DNA of 43,299 nucleotides from Anoxynatronum sp033549305 (GTDB taxonomy: Bacteria > Bacillota > Clostridia > Peptostreptococcales > Tindalliaceae): contig JAWSUV010000009.1 of the NCBI GenBank assembly GCA_033549305.1, positions 1 to 43,299 on the forward strand, in the 5' to 3' direction. A program made the translations under genes and the position numbers. Under the pieces are notes generated by a model. It did no database searches, was not told the origin of the DNA, and saw only the letters and a program-made list of their open reading frames with translations. Shown in pieces: positions 8,253 through 15,433 of this stretch; position 1 is the stretch's first letter; every line of letters starts with the position of its first letter.

Positions 8253-8945
8253 TTATCCGTAGTTACGCTCTCCAAAAAGCGCACTGCCAATCCGTACCAT
8301 GTTCGCTCCTTCCTGCACTGCAATTTCATAGTCGTTTGACATACCCATGGACAAATACTTCAGATGCGTCCCATGATACGCTTTTTCCTGACAGGTCTCA
8401 AAGAGGAAAGACAGCCTCTTAAAGGAATCGCGTGTTTTTTCAGGATCATCGTAATGCGGCGCCATCGTCATGAGCCCCACCACATTGATCTTCTCCAGTC
8501 CTTCCAATGACTCCATTATCGAATCAATTTCCGTTGGATCAATCCCAAATTTGCTGGCTTCACCGGATACGTTGACTTGGATGAGACAATCCACCACCCG
8601 GTTGATTTTCAGAGCCTGACGTTCAATTTCCTGTATCAATGAAAGTGAGTCAACAGAATGGATTAATGAAACATTATCAACTATATATTTTACTTTATTT
8701 CGCTGTAAATGTCCAATCATATGCCAATTAACGGGAGCATCGATTGCCTTCATCTTTTCCATCATGTCCTGAACTTTATTTTCACCAAAATGATTGATTC
8801 CAATTGAAATAGCTTCTTTCATCTGCTTAATGGTCACCAGCTTGCTAACGGCAATAACGTTAACTTCGCCAGGTTGTCTGCCGGAAACAAGGCAGGCTTC
8901 CTCGATTTTTTTTGTTATTGTCTGGTAATTTAATGCCACACTCAT
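8253..8945 (-). CDS. ylmE: YggS/YlmE family pyridoxal 5'-phosphate homeostasis protein
   Basis: A 230-residue, single-domain PLP-binding protein of the alanine-racemase barrel type. Lys35 in NVIAVSKLVTIKQM is the PLP Schiff-base lysine; HFGENKVQ and WHMIGHLQRNK are family motifs, and the C-terminal SMGMSNDYEIAVQEGANMVRIGSALFG binds the phosphate. The family buffers PLP and affects amino-acid pools rather than acting as a known enzyme. AGGTGA lies just upstream of the ATG. First of the classical ylmE-sepF-yggT-ylmH-divIVA series. Confidence 0.94.
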   Translation of the reverse strand: MSVALNYQTITKKIEEACLVSGRQPGEVNVIAVSKLVTIKQMKEAISIGINHFGENKVQDMMEKMKAIDAPVNWHMIGHLQRNKVKYIVDNVSLIHSVDSLSLIQEIERQALKINRVVDCLIQVNVSGEASKFGIDPTEIDSIMESLEGLEKINVVGLMTMAPHYDDPEKTRDSFKRLSFLFETCQEKAYHGTHLKYLSMGMSNDYEIAVQEGANMVRIGSALFGERNYG

Positions 8946-8981
8946 CCGATCACCTCAGTTCATCAATTAGTCATGACTCTG

Positions 8982-10271
8982 CTACCTTATCCGCTGCCCT
9001 TCAATGACGATCTCCGGATTTGTGACGATTTCGTCGTATTGTCGTATGGTTTGCACCTGCTGTTCATCACCTTCCGCATCAGCCATTGTTACGGTTAACG
9101 GGCCCATGCTTAATACAGCAACCGACTCATTTCTTCCCAGCTCCCTGACAGGTGTTCTCACAGCGTATCCGTTAACGTCAAGCCTGAAAACACTCTGGTT
9201 TCCTAGTTCATCCACCATTACTGCCGTTTTGGATATGATTAATCCTTCCTGACGCTGCCGAATCACTTCCAGCGAGTACTGCCTCTTTTGATACCACTCA
9301 GCCAACTCTTCATTGAGTTCAATCAATAGAATGATCTCCTCATTATCAGGGCTCGCAAGCTGCGTGACGAATCTTCCCCGGACTTCTTTTCCTGTTGCCG
9401 GATCACGAATCATCAGTCGCTGGTCAGGTTCGTATGCCTCAGACAGTTCTTCACCCGCAACCAAGTAGAGATGCCACCGATGTTCCTGAATGATACGATA
9501 ATATCCCGCTTCAGGTTCCAGATGATCATCAGACATTGCATACTTAATAATCTGTTTAATTAATTCCGGATTTTCCTCATCTGAATAAATCAGCGGAAAT
9601 CCCTCTTCAAGTCCATCACTTCCAATGCCCAGGATGCCTGCTTCCGGAGCTCTCACTTCGTGAGTCAGATGATTCAACTGGTTTTCAATCAGATCCTGCT
9701 GCTGTTCCAGTTCCTCCACCGACATTTCCGGCAAGTGCTGATGAACTGAAACCAGTTGCTTCTGTTCAGCCATCTCCTGAAGCATCTGTTGGTTTTGAAA
9801 GGCTAATTCGTACTGCTCGTTTTTAACGTTGTGGCGAATGTCTGTCATCAAGTAAGTCATTTGCTGGTCAATTTCCTGCATGGCTTCCAGCGAATAAACC
9901 GACAAATCACCACCGGATGCGAGTGTTTCCAAACGCATAGCAATCAACTGCTGCTGAAGCAGCAGTGATTGATCTTCGTCCGAAACCAGTATCTCAGCCA
10001 ATTTTTGCTGTTTGGCAGTCTTTTGCCCGGCCTGAATTGTCCACCTGACACTACCGTCTGCCGGGATAGGATAAAGACTTTCCTGACGAACAACAATGCC
10101 TTTGACAGGTATGGTTTCTTCAAGTGTTCCGTACTCTGCCAGCATCACTTCAACTTTTATCTGGCTGATCAGGGGACTCATCCGAAAAAAAATATAAAGG
10201 CCAATGACTAAGATAATGGGTACAGCTGCCACGATGCCGATCACCATTTTCCATCTTCCGGACTGATTCAT
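8982..10271 (-). CDS. HlyD-like membrane-anchored protein
   Basis: The 429-residue protein has one N-terminal transmembrane helix (about 9-28, VIGIVAAVPIILVIGLYIFF), then a membrane-fusion-like region: the segment VEVMLAEYGTLEETIPVKGIVVRQE resembles the start of an HlyD barrel-sandwich domain, a Gln/Glu-rich coiled coil occupies about 110-215, and beta-rich sequence follows. No ABC transporter or outer partner is adjacent, so an efflux role is not supported by context; its position before ylmE-sepF suggests an envelope or division link (inference). The ATG at 10271 has AGGTGAG upstream; an earlier TTG at 10295 is less likely. Confidence 0.7.
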   Translation of the reverse strand: MNQSGRWKMVIGIVAAVPIILVIGLYIFFRMSPLISQIKVEVMLAEYGTLEETIPVKGIVVRQESLYPIPADGSVRWTIQAGQKTAKQQKLAEILVSDEDQSLLLQQQLIAMRLETLASGGDLSVYSLEAMQEIDQQMTYLMTDIRHNVKNEQYELAFQNQQMLQEMAEQKQLVSVHQHLPEMSVEELEQQQDLIENQLNHLTHEVRAPEAGILGIGSDGLEEGFPLIYSDEENPELIKQIIKYAMSDDHLEPEAGYYRIIQEHRWHLYLVAGEELSEAYEPDQRLMIRDPATGKEVRGRFVTQLASPDNEEIILLIELNEELAEWYQKRQYSLEVIRQRQEGLIISKTAVMVDELGNQSVFRLDVNGYAVRTPVRELGRNESVAVLSMGPLTVTMADAEGDEQQVQTIRQYDEIVTNPEIVIEGQRIR

Positions 10272-10314
10272 GGCTATCTCACCTGCACGTTTCAAGTAGA
10301 TTTACAACAATTTC

Positions 10315-10343
10315 ATTCTACCACATTTGCATGAAAGGAAAAA
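10315..10343 (-). promoter_or_regulatory. Extended -10 promoter of the HlyD-like/ylmE/sepF block
   Basis: Minus-strand TGGTAGAAT gives a TGn extended -10 with TAGAAT at 10315-10320; the -35 region (about 10338-10343) is only T-rich. It lies 44 bp ahead of the ATG at 10271 and directly after the terminator of the peroxiredoxin gene. Confidence 0.5.
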
Positions 10344-10384
10344 CCGTCGAAGCCGGCATATAATGAACACGCCTATTCAACGGT
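10339..10384 (-). terminator. Terminator of the peroxiredoxin gene
   Basis: Minus-strand stem ACCGTTGAA (10376-10384) with TTCGACGGT (10343-10351), extended inward by GGC/GCC, then a run of T. It starts 9 bp past the peroxiredoxin stop. Confidence 0.7.
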
Positions 10385-10392
10385 CTCTGTGC

Positions 10393-10875
10393 TTATTTTA
10401 CTGACTCATTCTGCGTTAAATATTCGAGAACCTCTTCTGCGTGTCCTTTTGATTTGACATTTCTAAACTCTTTAATAAGTATTCCGTCCTGATTCAGGAT
10501 AAAAGTGGAACGTTCGGTTCCGATTCCAATCTTTCCGAAAAGTTTTTTCTCCTTTAAAACTCCAAAATAGGTGTGTAAATGCTGGTCCTGGTCAACCAGC
10601 AACGAAAACGGCAAATTCAGTTTTTGAGAGAATTGCTGATGCGATTTGAGATTGTCCCGGCTGACACCTAAAACAACAGCATCCAACTCATTAAATTCCG
10701 TAATCAGGTCTCTGAACTCAGAGGCTTCAGTCGTTCATCCGGAAGTGTTGTCTTTCGGATAAAAATAAATGATTATATACCGATGCCTTTTCAGATCTTT
10801 CAACCGGATTCGCTTCTCAAATTGGTCGATCCGTTCAAAATCAGTAATCATGTTGTTCAGTGTTACCGAAGACAT
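10393..10875 (-). CDS. Selenocysteine-containing peroxiredoxin (BCP/PrxQ-like), UGA read through at codon 47
   Basis: Reduces hydroperoxides. The frame from the ATG at 10875 (GGAGGG upstream) runs 160 codons to 10393 with a single internal TGA at 10735-10737. The residues around it read FYPKDNTSG-(TGA)-TTEASEFRDL, the AhpC/TSA active site in which the TGA holds the place of the peroxidatic Cys (usual form PGCTTE). Frame and homology continue on both sides, so this is not a frameshift. I see no cysteine anywhere else, so it would be a 1-Sec enzyme reduced by an external thiol. Sec-Prx proteins are known in anaerobes such as Eubacterium acidaminophilum. A naive caller would report only the C-terminal 97 residues. 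The selA/selB/selC/selD genes are not in the window. Confidence 0.88.
10705..10737 (-). promoter_or_regulatory. UGA selenocysteine codon with SECIS-like hairpin
   Basis: The UGA is 10735-10737. Starting 12 nt downstream, CUCUG (10719-10723) pairs with CAGAG (10710-10714) around the tetraloop AGUU. The GU of the loop falls 18-19 nt past the UGA, close to its place in the E. coli fdhF SECIS (20-21 nt), where loop GU is recognised by SelB. A competing 5-bp stem (CUGAA/UUCAG) also exists in this stretch. Confidence 0.68.
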
Positions 10876-10930
10876 TGGACAACCCTCCCATGACATTTCT
10901 TTTCATCGGATATACCCGCTTTTTAACTGT

Positions 10931-11485
10931 TCAATCAGACTTGGCTTTGAATCCAAACCAGGCCCCTGTCATTCCGCCGGCGATATGTGTCATTCTTGAA
11001 ATATTGTCTTCAATAACCCACGCTGCCATTATTTCGCGACCGATGTAGAGCACTGCGACCAGCAATACCGTTAACGGCAGTTCATGTTTCCCGGCATTTG
11101 TGAACGAACTGAGCAGAATCATCATAAAAACAATGCCGCTGGCCCCCATCAACGCATGAGGAAAAAGCAAGAGATTAATCGCCCCTGTCAGCAATGCTGT
11201 CAGCAGGATCATCTTAAGCAGATTGCGGGATCCATACTTTTCTTCCAGCATGGGCCCAAGGAGCAGTATCAGGAGCAAATTCCCCAGTAAATGTTCCCAT
11301 GATACGTGACCCAGCACATGACCGATCAATCGAAAATAAAAGAAAGGGTCTGTCAAGGGGCTTCGATAAACTGAAAACAGCTTGCGAGAAACCTCACCGG
11401 CCACATAGAAATCCAGGAGCAAGACAGCAAATGCCAGAAATGAAAATGTTAAGGTCACAGGTGCATTGTACGTAATTTTTTTCAT
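10931..11485 (-). CDS. Rhomboid family intramembrane serine protease
   Basis: The 184-residue integral membrane protein has about six hydrophobic helices and the rhomboid catalytic pair: Ser116 in GASG and His167 in THIAGG, plus the HLLGN element (His65, Asn69) of the helix that stabilises the oxyanion hole. Rhomboids cleave transmembrane substrates in the lipid bilayer; the substrate is unknown. The ATG at 11485 has AAAGGA upstream; a longer frame to 11623 would overlap the acylphosphatase gene and lacks membrane-protein character. 55 bp upstream of the Sec-peroxiredoxin, so they may share a transcript. Confidence 0.88.
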   Translation of the reverse strand: MKKITYNAPVTLTFSFLAFAVLLLDFYVAGEVSRKLFSVYRSPLTDPFFYFRLIGHVLGHVSWEHLLGNLLLILLLGPMLEEKYGSRNLLKMILLTALLTGAINLLLFPHALMGASGIVFMMILLSSFTNAGKHELPLTVLLVAVLYIGREIMAAWVIEDNISRMTHIAGGMTGAWFGFKAKSD

Positions 11486-11535
11486 CGATATACGTCCTTT
11501 ATGAGTGTTTTCCAACATTCCGGGTATCCATGCAC

Positions 11536-11541
11536 TAGAAT
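11536..11541 (+). promoter_or_regulatory. Possible -10 element of the acylphosphatase gene
   Basis: TAGAAT 22 bp ahead of the acylphosphatase start in the 78-bp divergent region; the -35 region (CAACAT at 17 bp) is poor. Confidence 0.3.
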
Positions 11542-11563
11542 CGTCCGTTAGGAAGGTGATCTC

Positions 11564-11842
11564 ATGACTGCAGTGCTGGTTCGTATAACTGGTGTTGTAC
11601 AGGGAGTCTCTTTTCGCTATCATATCAAAGAAAAAGCGTCAGCTTTTCACCTAAAAGGATGGGTAAGAAATCGAATTGACGGTTCTGTGGAAGTTTTTTT
11701 TCAGGGCAGTGATGATGCTGTTCAGAAAGTCGTTGACTGGTGCCATACCGGTCCACCCATGGCTGCTGTTGAAAGCGTTGAAATATCACCGATGATGCCG
11801 GATCAGCTTCTGTCCGGCTTCAGAGTTCGTTCTACGTGCTGA
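11564..11842 (+). CDS. acyP: Acylphosphatase
   Basis: A 92-residue protein with the acylphosphatase signature: GVVQGVSFRYHI with the phosphate-binding Arg18, and GWVRNRIDGSVEV with the catalytic Asn36. Hydrolyses carboxyl-phosphate bonds of small acyl phosphates in the cytoplasm. GGAAGGTG precedes the ATG. It is the lone plus-strand gene in this block, divergent from the rhomboid gene and convergent with the unknown gene at 11859. Confidence 0.95.
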   Translation: MTAVLVRITGVVQGVSFRYHIKEKASAFHLKGWVRNRIDGSVEVFFQGSDDAVQKVVDWCHTGPPMAAVESVEISPMMPDQLLSGFRVRSTC

Positions 11843-11858
11843 TAAACCAACCCATTCA

Positions 11859-12713
11859 TCAATTCATAGAATCCACCGGCAATATGGTTTTCGACAGTAA
11901 GGAAGCGTCAATTTCATTCAGTGTTTCCATGTCAGGCGCCAGGATATAAAGCGCCATGCTTAGCTGGGAAGATTTTATCATCCTGGCATAAATGCGCCCG
12001 TAAAGCATCACGGAATAAAAGTCTTCCTTTCCTTCCGGCGGTGGGATGGGTAGTCCGTATTGAAGATATCCCTGCTGGTGTTCCCTATATCGATGTTCAG
12101 GACTGTTGGTATAAATCAGTGCATCTACGCGTGTCCAGTGATTGTGTTGCAGATATGGGATGTTCTCTTCTTTCTCCAGCATTTCCACTTCAAAAATAAC
12201 CTGGCTGGGGGAAAGCCCAAGGGAAGGCATAACCAGATAACGCTGATCATATTCTGTTACTTTCATGAAAGCGCTGGGATTCATTTTACCTGTTGAATCA
12301 AAGCCATAGTAAGCATTAGGTTCCTCCTGATGCTGAATCAGATATGCCCCATAAAAACTGGAAAATCGTTTGCTGTTTCGGCAATAATAGGCTGAATGGT
12401 TTTCCCCGGACTCAAAACCGCCGAAACGGTACAGCACAGTTAATTCCCATGCTTCTCCGGTCCAGTTGGAAAAACCTTCCGCATCGTGAAAAACAATCAT
12501 GAGAGGATGCCAGCCTTGTTGATCACTGATCATTCCGGCTGGCATCTCTATGTTAAAATCATTTTTCTTCATCAGACTCATTTGTTCGTGATAAAGACTG
12601 TACGGCCACATGACAACCACACTTCTGATAGCATAGTAATGAATCCTGAGCAAAGACAAAACAGCCAGCAAGGCGATTAAAACAATCAGAACCCGTTTTC
12701 GTTTGGCTGCCAT
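11859..12713 (-). CDS. Membrane-anchored protein of unknown function
   Basis: I do not recognise a family. The 284-residue product starts with a basic stretch (MAAKRKR) and one hydrophobic helix (about 8-24), typical of a signal anchor; the rest should be outside the membrane. The outer part is rich in Tyr, Trp and His, with beta-like segments (for example ELTVLYRFGGFES and RYLVMPSLGLSPSQVIFEVEML) and no visible catalytic motif. The ATG at 12713 is chosen for its strong GGAGGTGA site five bases away. It follows a terminator behind the MFS gene, so it is either read through or driven by an unseen promoter. Confidence 0.75.
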   Translation of the reverse strand: MAAKRKRVLIVLIALLAVLSLLRIHYYAIRSVVVMWPYSLYHEQMSLMKKNDFNIEMPAGMISDQQGWHPLMIVFHDAEGFSNWTGEAWELTVLYRFGGFESGENHSAYYCRNSKRFSSFYGAYLIQHQEEPNAYYGFDSTGKMNPSAFMKVTEYDQRYLVMPSLGLSPSQVIFEVEMLEKEENIPYLQHNHWTRVDALIYTNSPEHRYREHQQGYLQYGLPIPPPEGKEDFYSVMLYGRIYARMIKSSQLSMALYILAPDMETLNEIDASLLSKTILPVDSMN

Positions 12714-12732
12714 CAGGTCACCTCCGTCTCGC

Positions 12733-12765
12733 AAAAAGAGCTTTCAGCGACACCGCTAAAAGCTC
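12733..12765 (-). terminator. Terminator of the MFS transporter gene
   Basis: Minus-strand 12-bp stem (GAGCTTTTAGCG / CGCTGAAAGCTC, one G-U pair) with a GTGT tetraloop, 12738-12765, followed by five T. It lies 18 bp past the MFS stop. Confidence 0.88.
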
Positions 12766-12782
12766 ATTGGACGTTAAATGGG

Positions 12783-14057
12783 TTAATCTGTTTCTGTAGC
12801 TGTCTTTCCCGTTGATACTCTCTCAACTGCATTCACAGTTGCAGGCGCTTTCGTAAAGAGGGTTAAAACAGCTCCGGCAGCACTAAGCACACCAGATGCA
12901 ACGTAGCTTAACGCATAGGTCCCTGTCAGGTCACGGACAATTCCTCCCAGCAGTGGCCCAAAAACACCACCAATCCCCCAGGCAGTAATCACCATACCAT
13001 AATTGATTCCAAAGTTCTTTATGCCAAAGTAATCAACGGTTGATGCCGGGAATAATGTCAGCATGCCGCCAAAGGTAAATCCAACCACCGAAACACCCAT
13101 TATCAGTAAAACTGGTGTATTGAAACTAGCGAAAAATACATAAATGCTCACCTGCAGTATAAACATTGCAAACAGAGTTCTCATTCGGCCGAATCGATCC
13201 GAAAGAATGCCACAGCCAATTCGCCCGGCACAGTTGAAAATCGCATAAACACCTACCAGCATATAGGCATTCATCATCCCTGCCTGCTCAATACCGATTT
13301 TGGATAACTGACCAATGATCAGCAGACCTGCAAATGTTCCAAAACAAAACATGATCCAAAGCTGGTAGAATTGTTTTGTTTTCAACACTTCATGCCATTC
13401 ATAGTCAATTTTTACAGGCGCTGTTTGAGACTGTATGTGTTTTTCCTCTTCTGAAAGCACTTTAACACCCTGTGCAACAAATCCTGCGGGCGGATTCTTA
13501 ATTAGCTGCGCTAATGCCATGATGAAAACAAAAAAGCCTCCGCCCAGAATAAAAAACGTTTTCTGAAGCCCATACTGTATTAGCAGATAATTGGTAAGCG
13601 GTGCGATGTAGAGCGGTGCCAAACCAAAACCGCTGACAACAATGCCGGATATAAGCCCTCGTTTTTGCGGACTGAACCATTTAACCGCTGCAGGTGTTGG
13701 AGCAGCGTAACCCATTCCCATTCCCATACCAAAGACGATTCCGAAGAAAACCGTCAAACCGATAGTCGTTAAGAATAATCCGGACATCAAAAAGCCGATC
13801 CCTGCCAATGCAGCCGCGGCCATAATGACTGGTCTGGGTCCGAGACGATCCTGAAGACGGCCGCCAGGAACCATAGACAGCGCAAATACGGCGCAGGCAA
13901 CCATATAGGGGATTTGAGTCATTGTAGCCGTCCACCCAAGCTGATCAATAAGTGCAGCTGAAATAACCCCCCAGGCATATAAGACACCAAGCATTAGGTT
14001 AACACCAAGTCCTGCCATTGTGACAATCCATCCTGGTTCAATTCGTTTCTTTTCCAC
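12783..14057 (-). CDS. MFS transporter, oxalate/formate antiporter (OFA) family
   Basis: A 424-residue protein with about 12 transmembrane helices. It carries MFS motif A twice: GRLQDRLGPRP after helix 2 and GILSDRFGRMRT in the second half. The opening PGWIVTMAGLGVNLMLGVLYAWGV and the KWFSPQKRGLISGIVVSGFGL segment match the OFA subfamily, which exchanges oxalate, formate or other monocarboxylates. The substrate cannot be fixed from sequence. It starts with GTG behind a GGGGG ribosome binding site, with its own promoter and terminator, so it is a one-gene transcript. Confidence 0.88.
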   Translation of the reverse strand: MEKKRIEPGWIVTMAGLGVNLMLGVLYAWGVISAALIDQLGWTATMTQIPYMVACAVFALSMVPGGRLQDRLGPRPVIMAAAALAGIGFLMSGLFLTTIGLTVFFGIVFGMGMGMGYAAPTPAAVKWFSPQKRGLISGIVVSGFGLAPLYIAPLTNYLLIQYGLQKTFFILGGGFFVFIMALAQLIKNPPAGFVAQGVKVLSEEEKHIQSQTAPVKIDYEWHEVLKTKQFYQLWIMFCFGTFAGLLIIGQLSKIGIEQAGMMNAYMLVGVYAIFNCAGRIGCGILSDRFGRMRTLFAMFILQVSIYVFFASFNTPVLLIMGVSVVGFTFGGMLTLFPASTVDYFGIKNFGINYGMVITAWGIGGVFGPLLGGIVRDLTGTYALSYVASGVLSAAGAVLTLFTKAPATVNAVERVSTGKTATETD

Positions 14058-14102
14058 GATAAACCCCCTTGGTTCTTCATCAATGCTTCATGCTGTTTTA
14101 TC

Positions 14103-14131
14103 ATTTTACCAGAAAGATCTGGAAGATTAAA
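14103..14131 (-). promoter_or_regulatory. Extended -10 promoter of the MFS gene
   Basis: Minus-strand TGGTAAAAT places TAAAAT at 14103-14108 with a TGn extension; at 17 bp the -35 region is TTTAAT (14126-14131). It lies 45 bp ahead of the GTG start and just after the tRNA terminator. Confidence 0.5.
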
Positions 14132-14140
14132 GAAAAAGAT

Positions 14141-14172
14141 AAAAAAAAACCTGCATCCGGAAAAGATACAGG
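14141..14172 (-). terminator. Terminator of the tRNA-Pro gene
   Basis: Minus-strand stem CCTGTATC (14165-14172) with GATGCAGG (14150-14157), 7-nt loop, then nine T. It starts 5 bp past the encoded CCA. Confidence 0.88.
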
Positions 14173-14177
14173 TAAGC

Positions 14178-14254
14178 TGGTCTGGCTGACAGGAATTGAA
14201 CCTGCGACCTCTAGAACCCCATTCTAGCGCGCTACCAAACTGCGCCACAGCCAG
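14178..14254 (-). tRNA. tRNA-Pro (anticodon GGG)
   Basis: The minus strand folds as a complete 77-nt cloverleaf. The acceptor stem is CTGGCTG/CAGCCAG with discriminator A and an encoded CCA. The D stem is GCGC/GCGC, and the anticodon stem CTAGA/TCTAG closes the 7-nt loop ATGGGGT, anticodon GGG. The T stem is GCAGG/CCTGT with loop TTCAATT. GGG reads the proline codons CCC and CCU. It has its own promoter and terminator. Confidence 0.93.
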
Positions 14255-14284
14255 AAATCAATGATGGTGTTTGGACACAACCAT

Positions 14285-14313
14285 ATTATAAAGGATGTGC
14301 GCCTAACTTGCAA
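14285..14313 (-). promoter_or_regulatory. Promoter of tRNA-Pro
   Basis: Minus-strand TTGCAA (14308-14313) and perfect TATAAT (14285-14290) at a 17-bp spacer, about 30 bp ahead of the tRNA 5' end. Confidence 0.75.
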
Positions 14314-14361
14314 GGATTAATTCAAAAACCCTCATTCAATGCTTTCATACAGATACAACTG

Positions 14362-14387
14362 AAAATGCGTGAAGTCTTCAGGCCGCA
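14362..14387 (-). terminator. Possible weak terminator of gpsA
   Basis: Just past the gpsA stop the minus strand can form TGCG/CGCA and TGAA/TTCA stems with a GCC bulge, followed by TTTT. Short and bulged, so tentative. Confidence 0.4.
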
Positions 14388-14391
14388 CTAT

Positions 14392-15429
14392 TTATTCAAG
14401 CCATTCGGGTGTGTAGGATGCCGCCACTTCTTCCATTTCATGTTTCCGCTGACGGGTCATCAGGTTTTTTACAGCTTCCGCCACATTCTGGGATTCGTAA
14501 AGAACACGGTGGATTGCACTGGTAATAGGCATGTCAATGCCATGCTGCTTAGCCAGTTCATAGGCAGCGCTTGCTGTACAAACACCTTCGACAACCATTC
14601 CTACTTGCTTCAGAGCCTCGTCCAGAGATTTTCCGCGGCCTATCAAGATACCAGCCCGGCGATTACGACTGTGCATGCTTGTGCATGTCACAATCAGATC
14701 ACCAATTCCAGTGAGTCCTGCAAAGGTATTGAGTGAAGCTCCCATTGCCTGACCCAAACGGGCAATTTCAGTGATTCCCCGTGTAATGAGAGCAGCACGG
14801 GCGTTATCTCCATAACCGATCCCGTCTGCAATCCCGGCACCAAAAGCAATGACATTCTTTAATGCTCCGGCCAGTTCGACACCGACCACGTCTGGATTGG
14901 TATACACACGCAGAAATGGATTCATAAACAAGTCCTGGGCCTGCTCAGCCAGCTTTTGGCTTCGAGAGGCTGCCACGAGGGTGGTGGGCATCCGGCGGGC
15001 TACTTCTTCAGCGTGTGAAGGGCCAGAAACAACTGCATATAGGCAATTTCCCAGTTCTTCATTGACAATTTCGGAAATCCGGTAATAACTGTTTTTTTCA
15101 ATCCCCTTTGCCACATTGATAATGAGCGCATCTCTGGGGATATAGTCTCGTGCTTCTTTTAGTAAGGCCCTTACCTGTTGTGTCGGGACAGCGAGTATTA
15201 CCGCCTGAACACCTCCCAATGCCCGTGGCATATCCAAGTCAAAAAGAATTTCTTCAGACAGTAAGACTTCAGGCAGATATTTTTGATTCTTCCTGGTTTC
15301 GATCATATCACGCATCTGTTGTTCATTACGCATCCACAACCTGACCTGATGCCCGTTTAGCTGCATGACAGTGCTGATAGCTGTTCCCCAGCTTCCGGCG
15401 CCTAAAATCGCAACTTTGTTCTGCTTCAT
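14392..15429 (-). CDS. gpsA: NAD(P)-dependent glycerol-3-phosphate dehydrogenase
   Basis: Reduces dihydroxyacetone phosphate to sn-glycerol-3-phosphate for phospholipid synthesis. The 345-residue protein has the Rossmann motif GAGSWG at residues 10-15, and the family elements VAKGIEK, VVSGPSHAEEVARRMPTTLV and ELAGALKNVIAFGAGI with the catalytic lysine. The ATG at 15429 has GGAGT upstream and lies 4 bp past the plsY stop; an earlier in-frame codon at 15483 would overlap plsY. GpsA feeds PlsY, its operon neighbour. Confidence 0.95.
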   Translation of the reverse strand: MKQNKVAILGAGSWGTAISTVMQLNGHQVRLWMRNEQQMRDMIETRKNQKYLPEVLLSEEILFDLDMPRALGGVQAVILAVPTQQVRALLKEARDYIPRDALIINVAKGIEKNSYYRISEIVNEELGNCLYAVVSGPSHAEEVARRMPTTLVAASRSQKLAEQAQDLFMNPFLRVYTNPDVVGVELAGALKNVIAFGAGIADGIGYGDNARAALITRGITEIARLGQAMGASLNTFAGLTGIGDLIVTCTSMHSRNRRAGILIGRGKSLDEALKQVGMVVEGVCTASAAYELAKQHGIDMPITSAIHRVLYESQNVAEAVKNLMTRQRKHEMEEVAASYTPEWLE

Positions 15430-15433
15430 ATTA

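Noticed and set aside
10393..10686. Short 97-residue peroxiredoxin as an independent gene or pseudogene remnant
   Set aside because: It starts only at a TTG with no ribosome binding site, and the missing N-terminal half is intact in the same frame upstream of the TGA; selenocysteine readthrough explains it better than a decayed gene.
11486..11623. N-terminal extension of the rhomboid protease
   Set aside because: It overlaps the acylphosphatase start on the other strand, adds a polar non-membrane stretch, and a better ATG with AAAGGA lies at 11485.
13498..13935. Two minus-strand open frames of 60 and 84 codons inside the MFS gene
   Set aside because: Out-of-frame shadows of the transporter with no ribosome binding site or recognisable sequence.
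14308..14736. Plus-strand 142-codon open frame opposite gpsA
   Set aside because: Antisense to a clear conserved gene, with low-complexity composition and no ribosome binding site.
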